The translations under genes were made by a program, and so were the position numbers. A stretch of DNA of 36,368 nt from contig SKLY01000026.1 of the NCBI GenBank assembly GCA_007121335.1, positions 1 through 36,368 on the forward strand. The letters are read 5' to 3'. Source of the DNA: Saprospiraceae bacterium (lineage in GTDB: Bacteria; Bacteroidota; Bacteroidia; Chitinophagales; Saprospiraceae). Within the stretch, counting starts at the first letter, position 1, and every line of letters begins with the position of its first letter. This document shows positions 7,755 through 15,615 of this stretch, piece after piece. The notes beneath the pieces were generated by a model. That model searched no databases. It was not told where the DNA came from and saw only the letters and a list, made by a program, of their open reading frames with translations.

Positions 7755-8889
7755 CCAGAGAATATTCAATTGGATCCATAATAATAATTTGATCTACAAT
7801 TGTTGTTGGGAGGACCCGGCCTGTGACAGAAAATTGCTCCAGTTGGATGAGAACAGCCGGATTCTCATGCTAACAAGCGCAGGTTGTAATGCGTTGGATT
7901 ACCTCAATCAAAATGTGGAGCAAATACATTGTGTTGACCTGAATTTTAGGCAAAATGCGGTTCTGGATTTAAAATGTGCCCTTTTTCGTAATGGGGACTA
8001 TGATTTGTTGTGGGATTTTTTTGGCAAAGGATTTAAGAAAAACGCAGGAGAAATTTACAGGACGAAACTAGTCCCATATCTCCATTCAGATTCCAGGCAG
8101 TTTTGGGATAAAAAAATCCATTATTTTGAAGGTGGAACCTTAAGGAGAACCTTTTACTTCCGTGGAGCTTCAGGGTTTTTAGCATGGATGGTTACCCGGT
8201 ATTTAAATTATCGACCGGGACTTAGAAAGGAAGTGGATAAATTGTTGAAGTCACATGATACCAAGGAGCAAGGTAAAATATTTGACCGCTTAAGACCAAA
8301 ATTGTTCTCCTTCCCATTGACCACCCTTATGAACAAGATATCGGTCCTCTCTCTGGCAGGAGTACCCAAATCACAATTTCAGTTGGTTTCGAGTAATGGA
8401 AAAGTGACAACCTCTGCATATTTGAGTGAGTGTCTGGATCGGAATTTCTCAAACAATCCCGGAGCTGATAATTACTTTTACCAGGTTTATTTTAATGGTT
8501 CATATTCCGAGGAGTCCTGTCCTGAGTACTTGAAACCGGAAAACTTCGATCGTATTCGTCATCAAATCGATAAGATTACCTTCAGTACTGAAAGCATCAA
8601 TAATTACCTCAGGAATCATGATTCGCAGTTTTCACATTTCATTTTACTCGATCACATGGATTGGTTGGTTGAAAATGAGCCTGAAATTCTCGATGAACAG
8701 TGGGAATTGATTAGAGCGAAATCCACCGAAGGGGCTAAGGTGCTGTTTCGCTCTGCTGCCGCAGATCACAATTTCCTCCCAGGCAGTGTTTCACAGTACT
8801 TTAGGTTTGAGAATAATACATCAGATATAGTGATTAATGACCGTGTTGGAATGTACAGATACACTGGATTGGCAGAAAAAATATTCTAA
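7744..8889 (+). CDS. btaA: BtaA, SAM:diacylglycerol 3-amino-3-carboxypropyltransferase
   Basis: A 381-residue DUF3419/BtaA-family protein. It transfers the aminocarboxypropyl group of S-adenosylmethionine to diacylglycerol, making diacylglycerylhomoserine, the first step of betaine-lipid (DGTS) synthesis. Family landmarks are YNCCWEDPACDRKLL (about 18-32), the SAM-site segment ILMLTSAGCNALDYL with HCVDLNFRQNAVLDLK after it, FYFRGASGFLAW, and the C-terminal FILLDHMDWL and AKVLFRSAA strands. Length is close to known BtaA proteins. Its ATG lies inside the end of plcP and its stop is three bases before btaB, so the three genes form one transcript. By-eye GC in sampled 60-base lines is about 33-38 percent, against about 55 percent in fumarylacetoacetase and RND lines, which hints at acquisition by transfer. 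Confidence 0.9.
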   Translation: MSFNQRIFNWIHNNNLIYNCCWEDPACDRKLLQLDENSRILMLTSAGCNALDYLNQNVEQIHCVDLNFRQNAVLDLKCALFRNGDYDLLWDFFGKGFKKNAGEIYRTKLVPYLHSDSRQFWDKKIHYFEGGTLRRTFYFRGASGFLAWMVTRYLNYRPGLRKEVDKLLKSHDTKEQGKIFDRLRPKLFSFPLTTLMNKISVLSLAGVPKSQFQLVSSNGKVTTSAYLSECLDRNFSNNPGADNYFYQVYFNGSYSEESCPEYLKPENFDRIRHQIDKITFSTESINNYLRNHDSQFSHFILLDHMDWLVENEPEILDEQWELIRAKSTEGAKVLFRSAAADHNFLPGSVSQYFRFENNTSDIVINDRVGMYRYTGLAEKIF

Positions 8890-8892
8890 TAT

Positions 8893-9519
8893 ATGGCTGA
8901 TGACGCCGGAACTACCAGATTGGAATCTTATTACAAGATACATGCATCGATATATGACCTGACCCGGTGGAGCTTTTTGTTTGGAAGAAAAGAAGCCATC
9001 AAAGGCTTGCCAGGGTTGATCAAATATCCCAATGAAATTCTTGAAATTGGATGTGGAACGGGAAGCAATTTAAGCTGCCTCACTAAAATGTATCCAATGG
9101 CTAATTTCACGGGCATTGATTTATCCTCTGAAATGCTTGAGAAGGCAGCTCGAAAGAAACCCATTCAAAATTTTAAAGTAAACCTGATTCAAGCAGATTA
9201 CCTCGACTTTAATACAGACTGCAAGTACGATATTATTTTCCTCAGTTATTCCCTTACGATGATGGGCAAGTATAAATCTGAGGTGATGGATAAAGCAATT
9301 GAAGATCTTAATGAAGGGGGAGTTTTAGGAATAGTAGATTTCAACTCCAGCCATTTCCGGTGGTTTAAAAAATGGATGCATTACAACCATGTTGAGATGG
9401 AAAACCTGGTGGACCATGAACTATTATCTTCACTTGAGACTGAGGAGAGGTCATTGAAGAATGCATATTTTGGTCTGTGGAAATATTTTATTTTCTTCGG
9501 AAGAAAATCCCCAAAATGA
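8893..9519 (+). CDS. btaB: BtaB, diacylglycerylhomoserine N-methyltransferase
   Basis: A 208-residue class I SAM methyltransferase. The N-terminus ESYYKIHASIYDLTRWSFLFGR is typical of BtaB, followed by motif I ILEIGCGTGSNL (about 49-60), the acidic loop TGIDLSSEML and motif IV-like YDIIFLSYSLTMM. BtaB adds three methyl groups to diacylglycerylhomoserine to give DGTS. The pairing with btaA three bases upstream makes the call strong. The C-terminal LWKYFIFFGRK matches the membrane-facing end of these enzymes. No terminator is obvious in the 244 bases that follow before the convergent gene, where I see no other gene. Confidence 0.88.
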   Translation: MADDAGTTRLESYYKIHASIYDLTRWSFLFGRKEAIKGLPGLIKYPNEILEIGCGTGSNLSCLTKMYPMANFTGIDLSSEMLEKAARKKPIQNFKVNLIQADYLDFNTDCKYDIIFLSYSLTMMGKYKSEVMDKAIEDLNEGGVLGIVDFNSSHFRWFKKWMHYNHVEMENLVDHELLSSLETEERSLKNAYFGLWKYFIFFGRKSPK

Positions 9520-9763
9520 TACTAAAGTCTGGCGAAAAACTACTTTGTGCTCCTTAATCCGGCCTGATTCAATTGCCTTGTATGATTCAGGTATTTCAAT
9601 TGAAAAAAACTGCCAATAATACAACACCCTCTAATCCGCAAGGCAAATCACTATTTCGGATTTTGCGTATGCTACCACCTCGAATCTCAGCCAGGGAGGT
9701 ACTCCCCAGCTATTTTCCTGATTCCAGCAACATCTCAGTTCAGACTTATTTTAAAGCTGAACC

Positions 9764-10285
9764 CTATTCCACGCTCAACCAGATCTCTTCCAGGTCCCGG
9801 TATTCATTTCTATAGGACCTCCATAGGTTGCGGTGGTCTGATCGAGCTGCATCGGCCCCGTTTACGAGGAGATTGTTGGCATCCAGTTTGACGGTAGCTG
9901 CTTTTCCGGGCTCTATAAGTCCGCTTTCAACTGCCCTGGCTCTGAAATCCCGTGCGATGGATTTAATTTTATCAGGGTGCCCTTTTTTGGCATGAATGTA
10001 GAAATTGACCACCAGATCTGTGTTGTTTTCAGTCAACTGCCAACCCAAAATGCTGGTTCGAATGTACCGGGTTTCTTCAAAAGTCTGAGGGCTGACCACG
10101 ACCATGGTGTCCACTTTTATGACAGGATCAGTGGCCACTTCCATGCCTTGCAAGATCATTTTTTTGGCAAAAGCAGCATTGTTCTCAGTGCCCTGAGCAG
10201 GATTTCCAATTGCTTCTGTGTTGGCCAGGCCTATAAGTGCAAAAACGCTTATGGTCGTTAAAAACTGGTTCAAAAGTGATTTCAT
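9764..10285 (-). CDS. Small secreted protein of unknown function
   Basis: A 173-residue protein with a cleavable signal peptide (basic MKSLLNQF, hydrophobic TTISVFALIGLA, likely cleavage after NTEA or IGNPA). The mature part looks like one alpha/beta domain, with TDLVVNFYIHAKKGHPDKIKS and a charged C-terminus RNLWRSYRNEYRDLEEIWL. I do not recognise the family. It lies 69 bases downstream of the PNGase F-like gene on the same strand without an evident terminator between, so the two may be co-transcribed. No lipobox and no T9SS sorting domain are present, so a periplasmic location is most likely. Confidence 0.7.
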   Translation of the reverse strand: MKSLLNQFLTTISVFALIGLANTEAIGNPAQGTENNAAFAKKMILQGMEVATDPVIKVDTMVVVSPQTFEETRYIRTSILGWQLTENNTDLVVNFYIHAKKGHPDKIKSIARDFRARAVESGLIEPGKAATVKLDANNLLVNGADAARSDHRNLWRSYRNEYRDLEEIWLSVE

Positions 10286-10354
10286 AAGTTGATTTTTTGA
10301 GTGATTTTAAAAAAATTACCCCCTCCCCTGGTGAATCTCCGGTTTTTCCGGCAA

Positions 10355-12406
10355 TCAATCCACAATCATGAGTTTTTTTACTGCCGTTTGTCTGCCCGTC
10401 ATAATTTTCAAAAAGTAAACACCCGGGTTCAAAGGTGAGGTATCCAATCTAAACTCCTCCGCCGAGCCTGCCTTATTGCTTTGTATCAATTCACCATTCA
10501 CCCCGAAAACGGACACTTTCTGAATCGGGTTCCAATAACTGGATTTAATCAGGGTCGAGGATGTGGCCGGATTGGGAAATAGTTCTATTTCACCATTTGT
10601 GAATGAGGTCTCAACTGTATTGGTGATGGGCTCTCCACAGTCTCCCCGACTCGGTTCATTTGGGAAGGTGTAACCCACTGTAAAATTAAAGCTGCTTTCT
10701 GTTCCAAAGTCCGTTCGGATGGATCGAATATTTGTCCAAAAATTGCCAATGGCCCGCCTGAGTACAATCGAACCATTGCCCTGGCCCGTAGGCCAATCTG
10801 TAAGTCCAAGTCCCTGATCATCCCAAACTCTGAAGGAGTAACAACCTGTGGGAAGTAAGATGGTGTCGCTATGCAAAGTATTGGGCGAGCCGGGAACTCT
10901 TTCAAAAATCGCAGTTCCATCTTCGCGGTAGATCCCGTATGTTAAATCATCAGACCTGCTGTTGGTGGTGAAGTTTATGACGAATTCCTCAGGCAGCATA
11001 ATTGGGGCTTCCACGGTGGAGCGAAGTTCATTGTTGTATTCCACCTCATCGGCCTGGCCGTTCACTTCCAAAATGCGCACAAAAAATTCAGCTTTATCCT
11101 CATCCATTTCACTCCACAGGGGTTGTGGCAACTCGACCACTCCCTCTTCACTGTATGCCAGCATGCCCTCCCAAAGGTAAATACAACTGTGTCCATCAGG
11201 AAAACCGTATTCAAAAGTTATGGATTCAATGTCATCTGCTCCGCTGTTTCTAAGGCGAACCATTGGGTTGGAACAGATGGGGTTCATGCGCAGGTGATCC
11301 TCGTGTGTAGAGGGCGCCATTATTTCCAGCAATTCGGCATCTCTTCTTATGTTCCAATCTCCGTAGTAAACCACCTGATAAGAGGTGATATAAGAGGGTG
11401 CCTGGTTCCCACTCCAGGTGTATTCCTCCAGGTCCAGCGAAAAAGTTAGCGTCTCTCCGGGATTCCCTATAGCGTCCAATTCGTATTCGCGAAGGGGAAC
11501 GAGCTCTCCGGGGCACCAATTCGCCCGGTCGTAAACCCAGGTTCCTCCCTGCGGAAAAAGAGGGTTAAGACCACAGTCGTCCTTCCAAATTAAACCATTT
11601 CCAACAAGTTGACCATCCACTCTCAAATAGTACTCTCGAGGGCAAAATTCCGCACAGACTACATTGTTGTCAAAACCGTGACCTGATACGAGGTATCTGA
11701 TTTTTGCCTGTGTGGTTCCCTCCGGTGTGACGAGGTCCACAGGTGGGGTGCGGACTTCGTTGTAGGTCTCCGCATCGTCGTAGTTGTGACTCCCGTGAAT
11801 GATGTTTTTAACCTCAACCACCTCTCTGGGTGGCGTCCCCTCAATAAAGTAAAAATCCAGGGTAATGCTGAATCCCGCACTCCATCCCGAATAAAAGGCC
11901 CGGATGGTCTTGGTATCCCTGAGCATATGTGAGAAGTCGGTTACGTCATACCGGTACCGGTGGGTCCAGTCATTGTTAAATCCCAAACTGCCCGTGGCCA
12001 TATAGCCACCGTAAGGAGTTATTAATCTTCCAATCTCAAATTCTTCCCTCACCGGATCAACCGACCAAATGGTGTCCAATTCTCCCCCTGGCAAGGTGTC
12101 GATGGAGGCAATGGTTGAATCGAACCCTCGGTTTTCAAGCAGGTGAAAATTAACTGTGTAATCCCAATCAGAACAGCCACCCGACGCACAGCCCAGTGTG
12201 GCTATCATCCAAACTCTGTGGAATTCCTTATCGGCTGAAGGGAAGACCCCGTCCTGATCGTAACTCTCAAACCACACCATATCGACTTTGTCGTGCACGC
12301 GTACATGGAGGGTATCATTAGCCAGTAATGGCGAACTAAAAAGCAGGACCAGGAATGCGTGAAGAATGAAATTTGGTGAAAATAATTGCAGGTAAATTTG
12401 CTTCAT
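10355..12406 (-). CDS. Peptide-N-glycosidase F-type deglycosylase with T9SS sorting domain
   Basis: From the ATG at 12406 it encodes 683 residues with a signal peptide (MKQIYLQLF...SSPLLAND). Earlier in-frame Mets up to 12595 lack a signal and would place the leader internally. The N-terminal domain has the PNGase F hallmark GCASGGCSDWDY, which carries the presumed catalytic Asp. The second domain has VSGHGFDNNVVCAEFCPREY and LWKDDCGLNPLFPQGGTWVY then DRANWCPGE, very close in layout to flavobacterial PNGase F. PNGase F cleaves N-glycans from asparagine. Beyond the ~310-residue catalytic pair come a CARDB/Ig-like part and a C-terminal type A sorting domain (ELFPNPATSSTLI ... LNPGVYFLKI ... KKLMIVD), so it is exported by the type IX system and is surface-bound or released. 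Predicted role: harvesting or trimming of environmental glycoproteins. Confidence 0.87.
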   Translation of the reverse strand: MKQIYLQLFSPNFILHAFLVLLFSSPLLANDTLHVRVHDKVDMVWFESYDQDGVFPSADKEFHRVWMIATLGCASGGCSDWDYTVNFHLLENRGFDSTIASIDTLPGGELDTIWSVDPVREEFEIGRLITPYGGYMATGSLGFNNDWTHRYRYDVTDFSHMLRDTKTIRAFYSGWSAGFSITLDFYFIEGTPPREVVEVKNIIHGSHNYDDAETYNEVRTPPVDLVTPEGTTQAKIRYLVSGHGFDNNVVCAEFCPREYYLRVDGQLVGNGLIWKDDCGLNPLFPQGGTWVYDRANWCPGELVPLREYELDAIGNPGETLTFSLDLEEYTWSGNQAPSYITSYQVVYYGDWNIRRDAELLEIMAPSTHEDHLRMNPICSNPMVRLRNSGADDIESITFEYGFPDGHSCIYLWEGMLAYSEEGVVELPQPLWSEMDEDKAEFFVRILEVNGQADEVEYNNELRSTVEAPIMLPEEFVINFTTNSRSDDLTYGIYREDGTAIFERVPGSPNTLHSDTILLPTGCYSFRVWDDQGLGLTDWPTGQGNGSIVLRRAIGNFWTNIRSIRTDFGTESSFNFTVGYTFPNEPSRGDCGEPITNTVETSFTNGEIELFPNPATSSTLIKSSYWNPIQKVSVFGVNGELIQSNKAGSAEEFRLDTSPLNPGVYFLKIMTGRQTAVKKLMIVD

Positions 12407-12573
12407 ACGAACTTTTGAAGCCAATATTACGGAAAAACTACGAAAAAATGGCCGGTTTAAGATTTGTTTAATATTCTGTAGCCTCGAGTTATGGGTGCCT
12501 AATTGTGCGGGTAGAGATATTTCACATCGGATATTTTGTAACTGCCTACCGGAACAAATTGGCCCAAAGTGGT

Positions 12574-12602
12574 TTTGGGCTGTCCATTTTTCCATAACTT
12601 TG
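12574..12602 (+). promoter_or_regulatory. Promoter of fumarylacetoacetase gene
   Basis: TTTG (12574-12577), 17 bases, then TAACTTTG (12595-12602) match the Bacteroidota consensus. Transcription would begin about 12608, which leaves a ~60-base leader before the ATG at 12668 and rules out the frame's more upstream ATG at 12569. Confidence 0.65.
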
Positions 12603-12667
12603 CGATGACCTTAAACAAGGGTGAAGTTATTTTATTAGGATTTCAAAGCATTGAACAAAAAACAACC

Positions 12668-13948
12668 ATGAAACAAATTGAAGCCAACAAACCCGAATTA
12701 AAATCATGGGTGCATGTAGCGCCTGATTCTGATTTTCCCATTCAAAACATTCCCTTTGGGGTGGGTATGCCGCCCGGTAAAACTGCCAGGGTCTGTTCAA
12801 TTATCGGGGACAAGGTTATCGATTTGTTGGAGGCCTGGGATCTCGGACTTTTTGAAGGTATTTCAGTGGATAGAGAGGTGTTTGCCAACAGGCATATAAA
12901 TGATTTCATGGCACTTGGAAAGGAAAAGTGCCGGGAGGTAAGACAGCGAATTTCTGAATTATTGAGAGTTGAAGACCCTTTTCAGGCCGAAGTTCACTCC
13001 GGGCGTTTGCTCGTCCCGGTCAGCCAGTGTCAGATGTTGATGCCGGTAAAAGTGGGAGATTACACTGATTTTTATTCCAGTGAGGAACACGCGACCAATG
13101 TCGGAACCATGTTCCGCGATCCGGATAACGCTCTTTTACCAAACTGGAAACACATACCTGTTGGCTACCACGGGCGCGCATCCTCCATTGTAGTTTCGGG
13201 TACTCCCATCCATCGGCCCGTAGGTCAGACCAAACCAGCCGATTCGGATAATCCTGTTTTCGGACCCTGTAAGCTGCTTGATTTTGAGTTGGAAATGGGT
13301 TTTGTAGTGGGCAGAGATACCCGCCTTGGTCAGCGTATTTCCACAGCAGAAGCTGAGGACTACATTTTCGGCCTGGTGTTGTTCAACGATTGGTCGGCCA
13401 GGGACATTCAAAAGTGGGAGTACGTGCCCCTGGGGCCATTTCTCGGAAAGAGTTTTGCATCAACCATCTCGCCCTGGGTGGTCACTTTGGATGCGCTCGA
13501 GCCTTTCCGCACTGAGGGACCCGATCAAAACCCCGAGGTTTTACCCTATCTCCAGTACAAGGGGAAGAAAAACTTTGACCTCGATCTGCAGGTGGCGATT
13601 CAAACCGAGAACGGAGACGAAAAGATAGTCTGCAACTCTAATTTCAAATACCTCTACTGGAATATGGCACAGCAATTGGCCCACCACACTGTCAATGGCT
13701 GCAACTTCAAGGTTGGCGATATGTGCGCTTCCGGTACCATCAGTGGAAAAGAGCCGGAGAGCTTCGGTTCCATGCTTGAAATAAGCTGGAAGGGCACCAA
13801 GCCCGTCCAAATGCCCGACGGCACCTCCCGGAAATTTATCAACGACGGGGACAAAGTGGTCCTCCGAGGCCACGGACAAAAGGGTTCCGTTCGCATTGGA
13901 TTCGGTGAGGCAGCCGGGAAAATTCACCCCGCCAAAGAGTGGGAGTGA
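12668..13948 (+). CDS. fahA: Fumarylacetoacetase, last step of tyrosine catabolism
   Basis: A 426-residue protein from the ATG at 12668, close to the ~420 residues usual for the enzyme. It hydrolyses fumarylacetoacetate to fumarate and acetoacetate. Active-site regions of the known enzyme are all visible: DYTDFYSSEEHATNVG (metal Asp, catalytic His), HGRASSIVVSGT, FELEMGFVVG (two metal Glu), LFNDWSARDIQKWEY (metal Asp and Gln/Tyr contacts) and LGKSFASTISPWVV (Lys). The C-terminus has GDMCASGTISGKEPESFGSM, also typical. An alternative start at 12605 falls at the predicted transcription start and is less likely. No other tyrosine-pathway gene is adjacent. It is divergent from the PNGase F gene, and its high GC contrasts with the AT-rich Fic gene that follows. 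Confidence 0.95.
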   Translation: MKQIEANKPELKSWVHVAPDSDFPIQNIPFGVGMPPGKTARVCSIIGDKVIDLLEAWDLGLFEGISVDREVFANRHINDFMALGKEKCREVRQRISELLRVEDPFQAEVHSGRLLVPVSQCQMLMPVKVGDYTDFYSSEEHATNVGTMFRDPDNALLPNWKHIPVGYHGRASSIVVSGTPIHRPVGQTKPADSDNPVFGPCKLLDFELEMGFVVGRDTRLGQRISTAEAEDYIFGLVLFNDWSARDIQKWEYVPLGPFLGKSFASTISPWVVTLDALEPFRTEGPDQNPEVLPYLQYKGKKNFDLDLQVAIQTENGDEKIVCNSNFKYLYWNMAQQLAHHTVNGCNFKVGDMCASGTISGKEPESFGSMLEISWKGTKPVQMPDGTSRKFINDGDKVVLRGHGQKGSVRIGFGEAAGKIHPAKEWE

Positions 13949-13992
13949 GGAATTGAATCTATTTTAGGGCGATAACCACCGCTCGTTTCCAT

Positions 13993-14045
13993 CCTTATTT
14001 AAGAAAACACCCCCAAAACTTAAATAAGACCCTTGCTTATTTAAG
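13993..14045. repeat. Three alternating copies of CTTATTTAAG
   Basis: CTTATTTAAG occurs at 13993-14002, its reverse complement CTTAAATAAG at 14019-14028, and CTTATTTAAG again at 14036-14045, all within the 142 bases before the Fic gene. Copies one and two, and two and three, can each pair as stem-loops. This looks like a set of operator half-sites for the Fic gene or competing hairpins. Confidence 0.6.
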
Positions 14046-14060
14046 GTTTTTATACTTTTT

Positions 14061-14086
14061 CTTAACTTAGCAGCAATTAAGTTAAG
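14061..14086 (+). promoter_or_regulatory. Inverted repeat at the Fic start codon
   Basis: CTTAACTTA (14061-14069) and TAAGTTAAG (14078-14086) form a perfect nine-base inverted repeat with an eight-base spacer, ending four bases before the ATG at 14091. It could be an operator, or in RNA a hairpin that hides the start codon. Confidence 0.55.
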
Positions 14087-14090
14087 TAAA

Positions 14091-15224
14091 ATGAAGAATT
14101 TTAAATCGGGGAAGTTGTTGTCCCAGGGTAGTTTTAAGGCTTTTATCCCAGCGAAGGTTAACCGTGAATGGTTAATTGACGATATGGAGGTCCTCAAGCT
14201 TTTGAGCCTTGCGGACAGGCAGCTCGGAAGGTTGGATATGTATTCAGAATATGTAAACATTGGGTTGTTTATCAGAATGCACGTCGCAAAGGAAGCCACA
14301 CAGAGTTCGCGTATAGAAGGGACCCGGACCAAAATGGAGGAAGCTTTTATGGACCGGAGTAGAATTTCTCCAGAGTTTCACGATGATTGGCAAGAGGTGC
14401 AAAATTATATTGAAGCTATGAAAGTGTCGGTCGATAAATTATATAACCTGCCCTTTTCCACGAGGTTAATAAAAAATGCACATGAAATTCTTTTGAAAGG
14501 AGTGAGGGGAAGACACAAGATGCCGGGAGCATTTCGACAAAGTCAAAATTGGATTGGAGGTGCCAGTTTGCGCGATGCTGTTTTTATTCCTCCCCCACAC
14601 AATGTGGTCCCGGAATTGATGAGCGATCTGGAGAAGTTTGCCAATGACTCTCACAATCCTATGCCGGATCTATTAAAAATTGCCATTATTCACTATCAGT
14701 TTGAGACCATACACCCCTTCCTGGATGGCAATGGACGGGTGGGAAGATTGCTAATAACTCTCTACCTGGTTAGCCGCAATATTTTAAGAGAGCCTATCCT
14801 TTATATTTCTGACTTTTTTGAAAGAAATCGCCAATTGTACTACGACAATCTCATGCGAGCAAGAGAGCAAAACGACATTGGTCAGTGGTTTAAATTTTTC
14901 CTTGAAGGCGTTATAGATACTGCAAAGCGGGCAGTAACTACCTTTAAAGCTATATTCGAGCTACAAAAAAACATGGAAACCAGATTGGAGCCCCTTGGCA
15001 ACAGAGCATCTGATGCCTTAAAGGTCATTCAATACATGTACAGCGACCCGGTTATTGATGCAAAGTTAGTTGCATTCATTATTGATAAATCCTCCGTTAG
15101 TGCCTACAAACTGATATCTGACATGGAGGATATTGGAATAATCAAAGAAATGACCGGGGCGCAGCGAAAAAAGCTGTACATTTTCCACGATTACATTGTT
15201 TTGTTCAATCCGGATGCTGATTGA
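14091..15224 (+). CDS. Fic family AMP-transferase with C-terminal winged-helix-like domain
   Basis: A 377-residue Fic protein. The catalytic motif HPFLDGNGRVGR (residues 208-219) has the general-base His and all canonical Gly/Asn/Arg positions, so it should transfer AMP from ATP to a target hydroxyl. The inhibitory motif SSRIEG (Ser72 to Gly77, [S/T]xxxE[G/N]) lies N-terminal to the Fic core, marking an autoinhibited class II enzyme with a Fic/DOC N-terminal domain. The flap region WIGGASLRDAVFIPPPH binds the target strand. Residues about 300-377 (ALKVIQYMYSDPVIDAKLVA ... SAYKLISDMEDIGII) read as a winged helix, which suggests DNA binding and self-regulation through the upstream palindromes. 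The gene is AT-rich and stands alone next to a transposase remnant. The target protein is unknown. Confidence 0.9.
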   Translation: MKNFKSGKLLSQGSFKAFIPAKVNREWLIDDMEVLKLLSLADRQLGRLDMYSEYVNIGLFIRMHVAKEATQSSRIEGTRTKMEEAFMDRSRISPEFHDDWQEVQNYIEAMKVSVDKLYNLPFSTRLIKNAHEILLKGVRGRHKMPGAFRQSQNWIGGASLRDAVFIPPPHNVVPELMSDLEKFANDSHNPMPDLLKIAIIHYQFETIHPFLDGNGRVGRLLITLYLVSRNILREPILYISDFFERNRQLYYDNLMRAREQNDIGQWFKFFLEGVIDTAKRAVTTFKAIFELQKNMETRLEPLGNRASDALKVIQYMYSDPVIDAKLVAFIIDKSSVSAYKLISDMEDIGIIKEMTGAQRKKLYIFHDYIVLFNPDAD

Positions 15225-15327
15225 GAATAGAGTTAAATTAGTGAGGTTGAAACCTGCCTGGTTGAATCCCCATTTATCGCTTTTAAGTTATTGAAGTAAT
15301 CCGGGAGTAGGGGATTAATTTCAATTG

Positions 15328-15594
15328 CTAATTAAACTCTCCCTGCAATCTAGTCCTTTCATGAACATCTGACTCTTCATCGAATATTCCCTCATCAATC
15401 CACAACCCAATTCTCAGGATTTTTTCCATCATCCCGGTCTGCGACAGCACCATTTTTTTATCCACAACTTTACCAAAGTACCGCTTCCTGTTTTTTGTGC
15501 AGATGGTGATGAAGTAGGCGGCAATCCTGCCGTAATTCCACCACTGTGCCCTCAGGGATTTGTTGCTGAATTTCCTTTTGGTCAATCGAGCCAT
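15328..15594 (-). pseudogene. N-terminal remnant of REP-associated tyrosine transposase
   Basis: An 88-residue frame whose middle, RIAAYFITICTKNRKRYFGKVVDKKMVLSQTG, matches the beginning of Y1/IS200-like REP-associated tyrosine transposases (GAYFVTICT, LFG, N/L-x-x-G). The normal protein is about 150-200 residues with an HUH metal motif and a catalytic Tyr; both are absent here. After MMEK the sequence turns to RIGLWIDEGIFDEESDVHER, which I cannot place. It is therefore a truncated, probably inactive domesticated-transposase relic. It sits 21 bases downstream of the nuclease-helicase gene on the same strand. I found no REP hairpins next to it. Confidence 0.6.
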
Positions 15595-15615
15595 GGAGGC
15601 TGCAAATTTCTATAC

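Noticed and set aside
9594-9605. Palindrome TTTCAATTGAAA followed by A residues, considered as a btaB terminator
   Set aside because: There is no loop or GC stem, and no T-run follows on the plus strand.
9573-9815. An 80-codon plus-strand frame after btaB
   Set aside because: It overlaps the end of the convergent secreted-protein gene and has no recognisable motif or promoter; 9520-9763 is better read as non-coding.
12407-12595. N-terminal extension of the PNGase F-like protein
   Set aside because: The signal peptide begins at the Met at 12406, so the 63 residues before it are upstream untranslated sequence.
12569-12667. N-terminal extension of fumarylacetoacetase
   Set aside because: A consensus promoter lies within this stretch, and family alignment starts near the Met at 12668.
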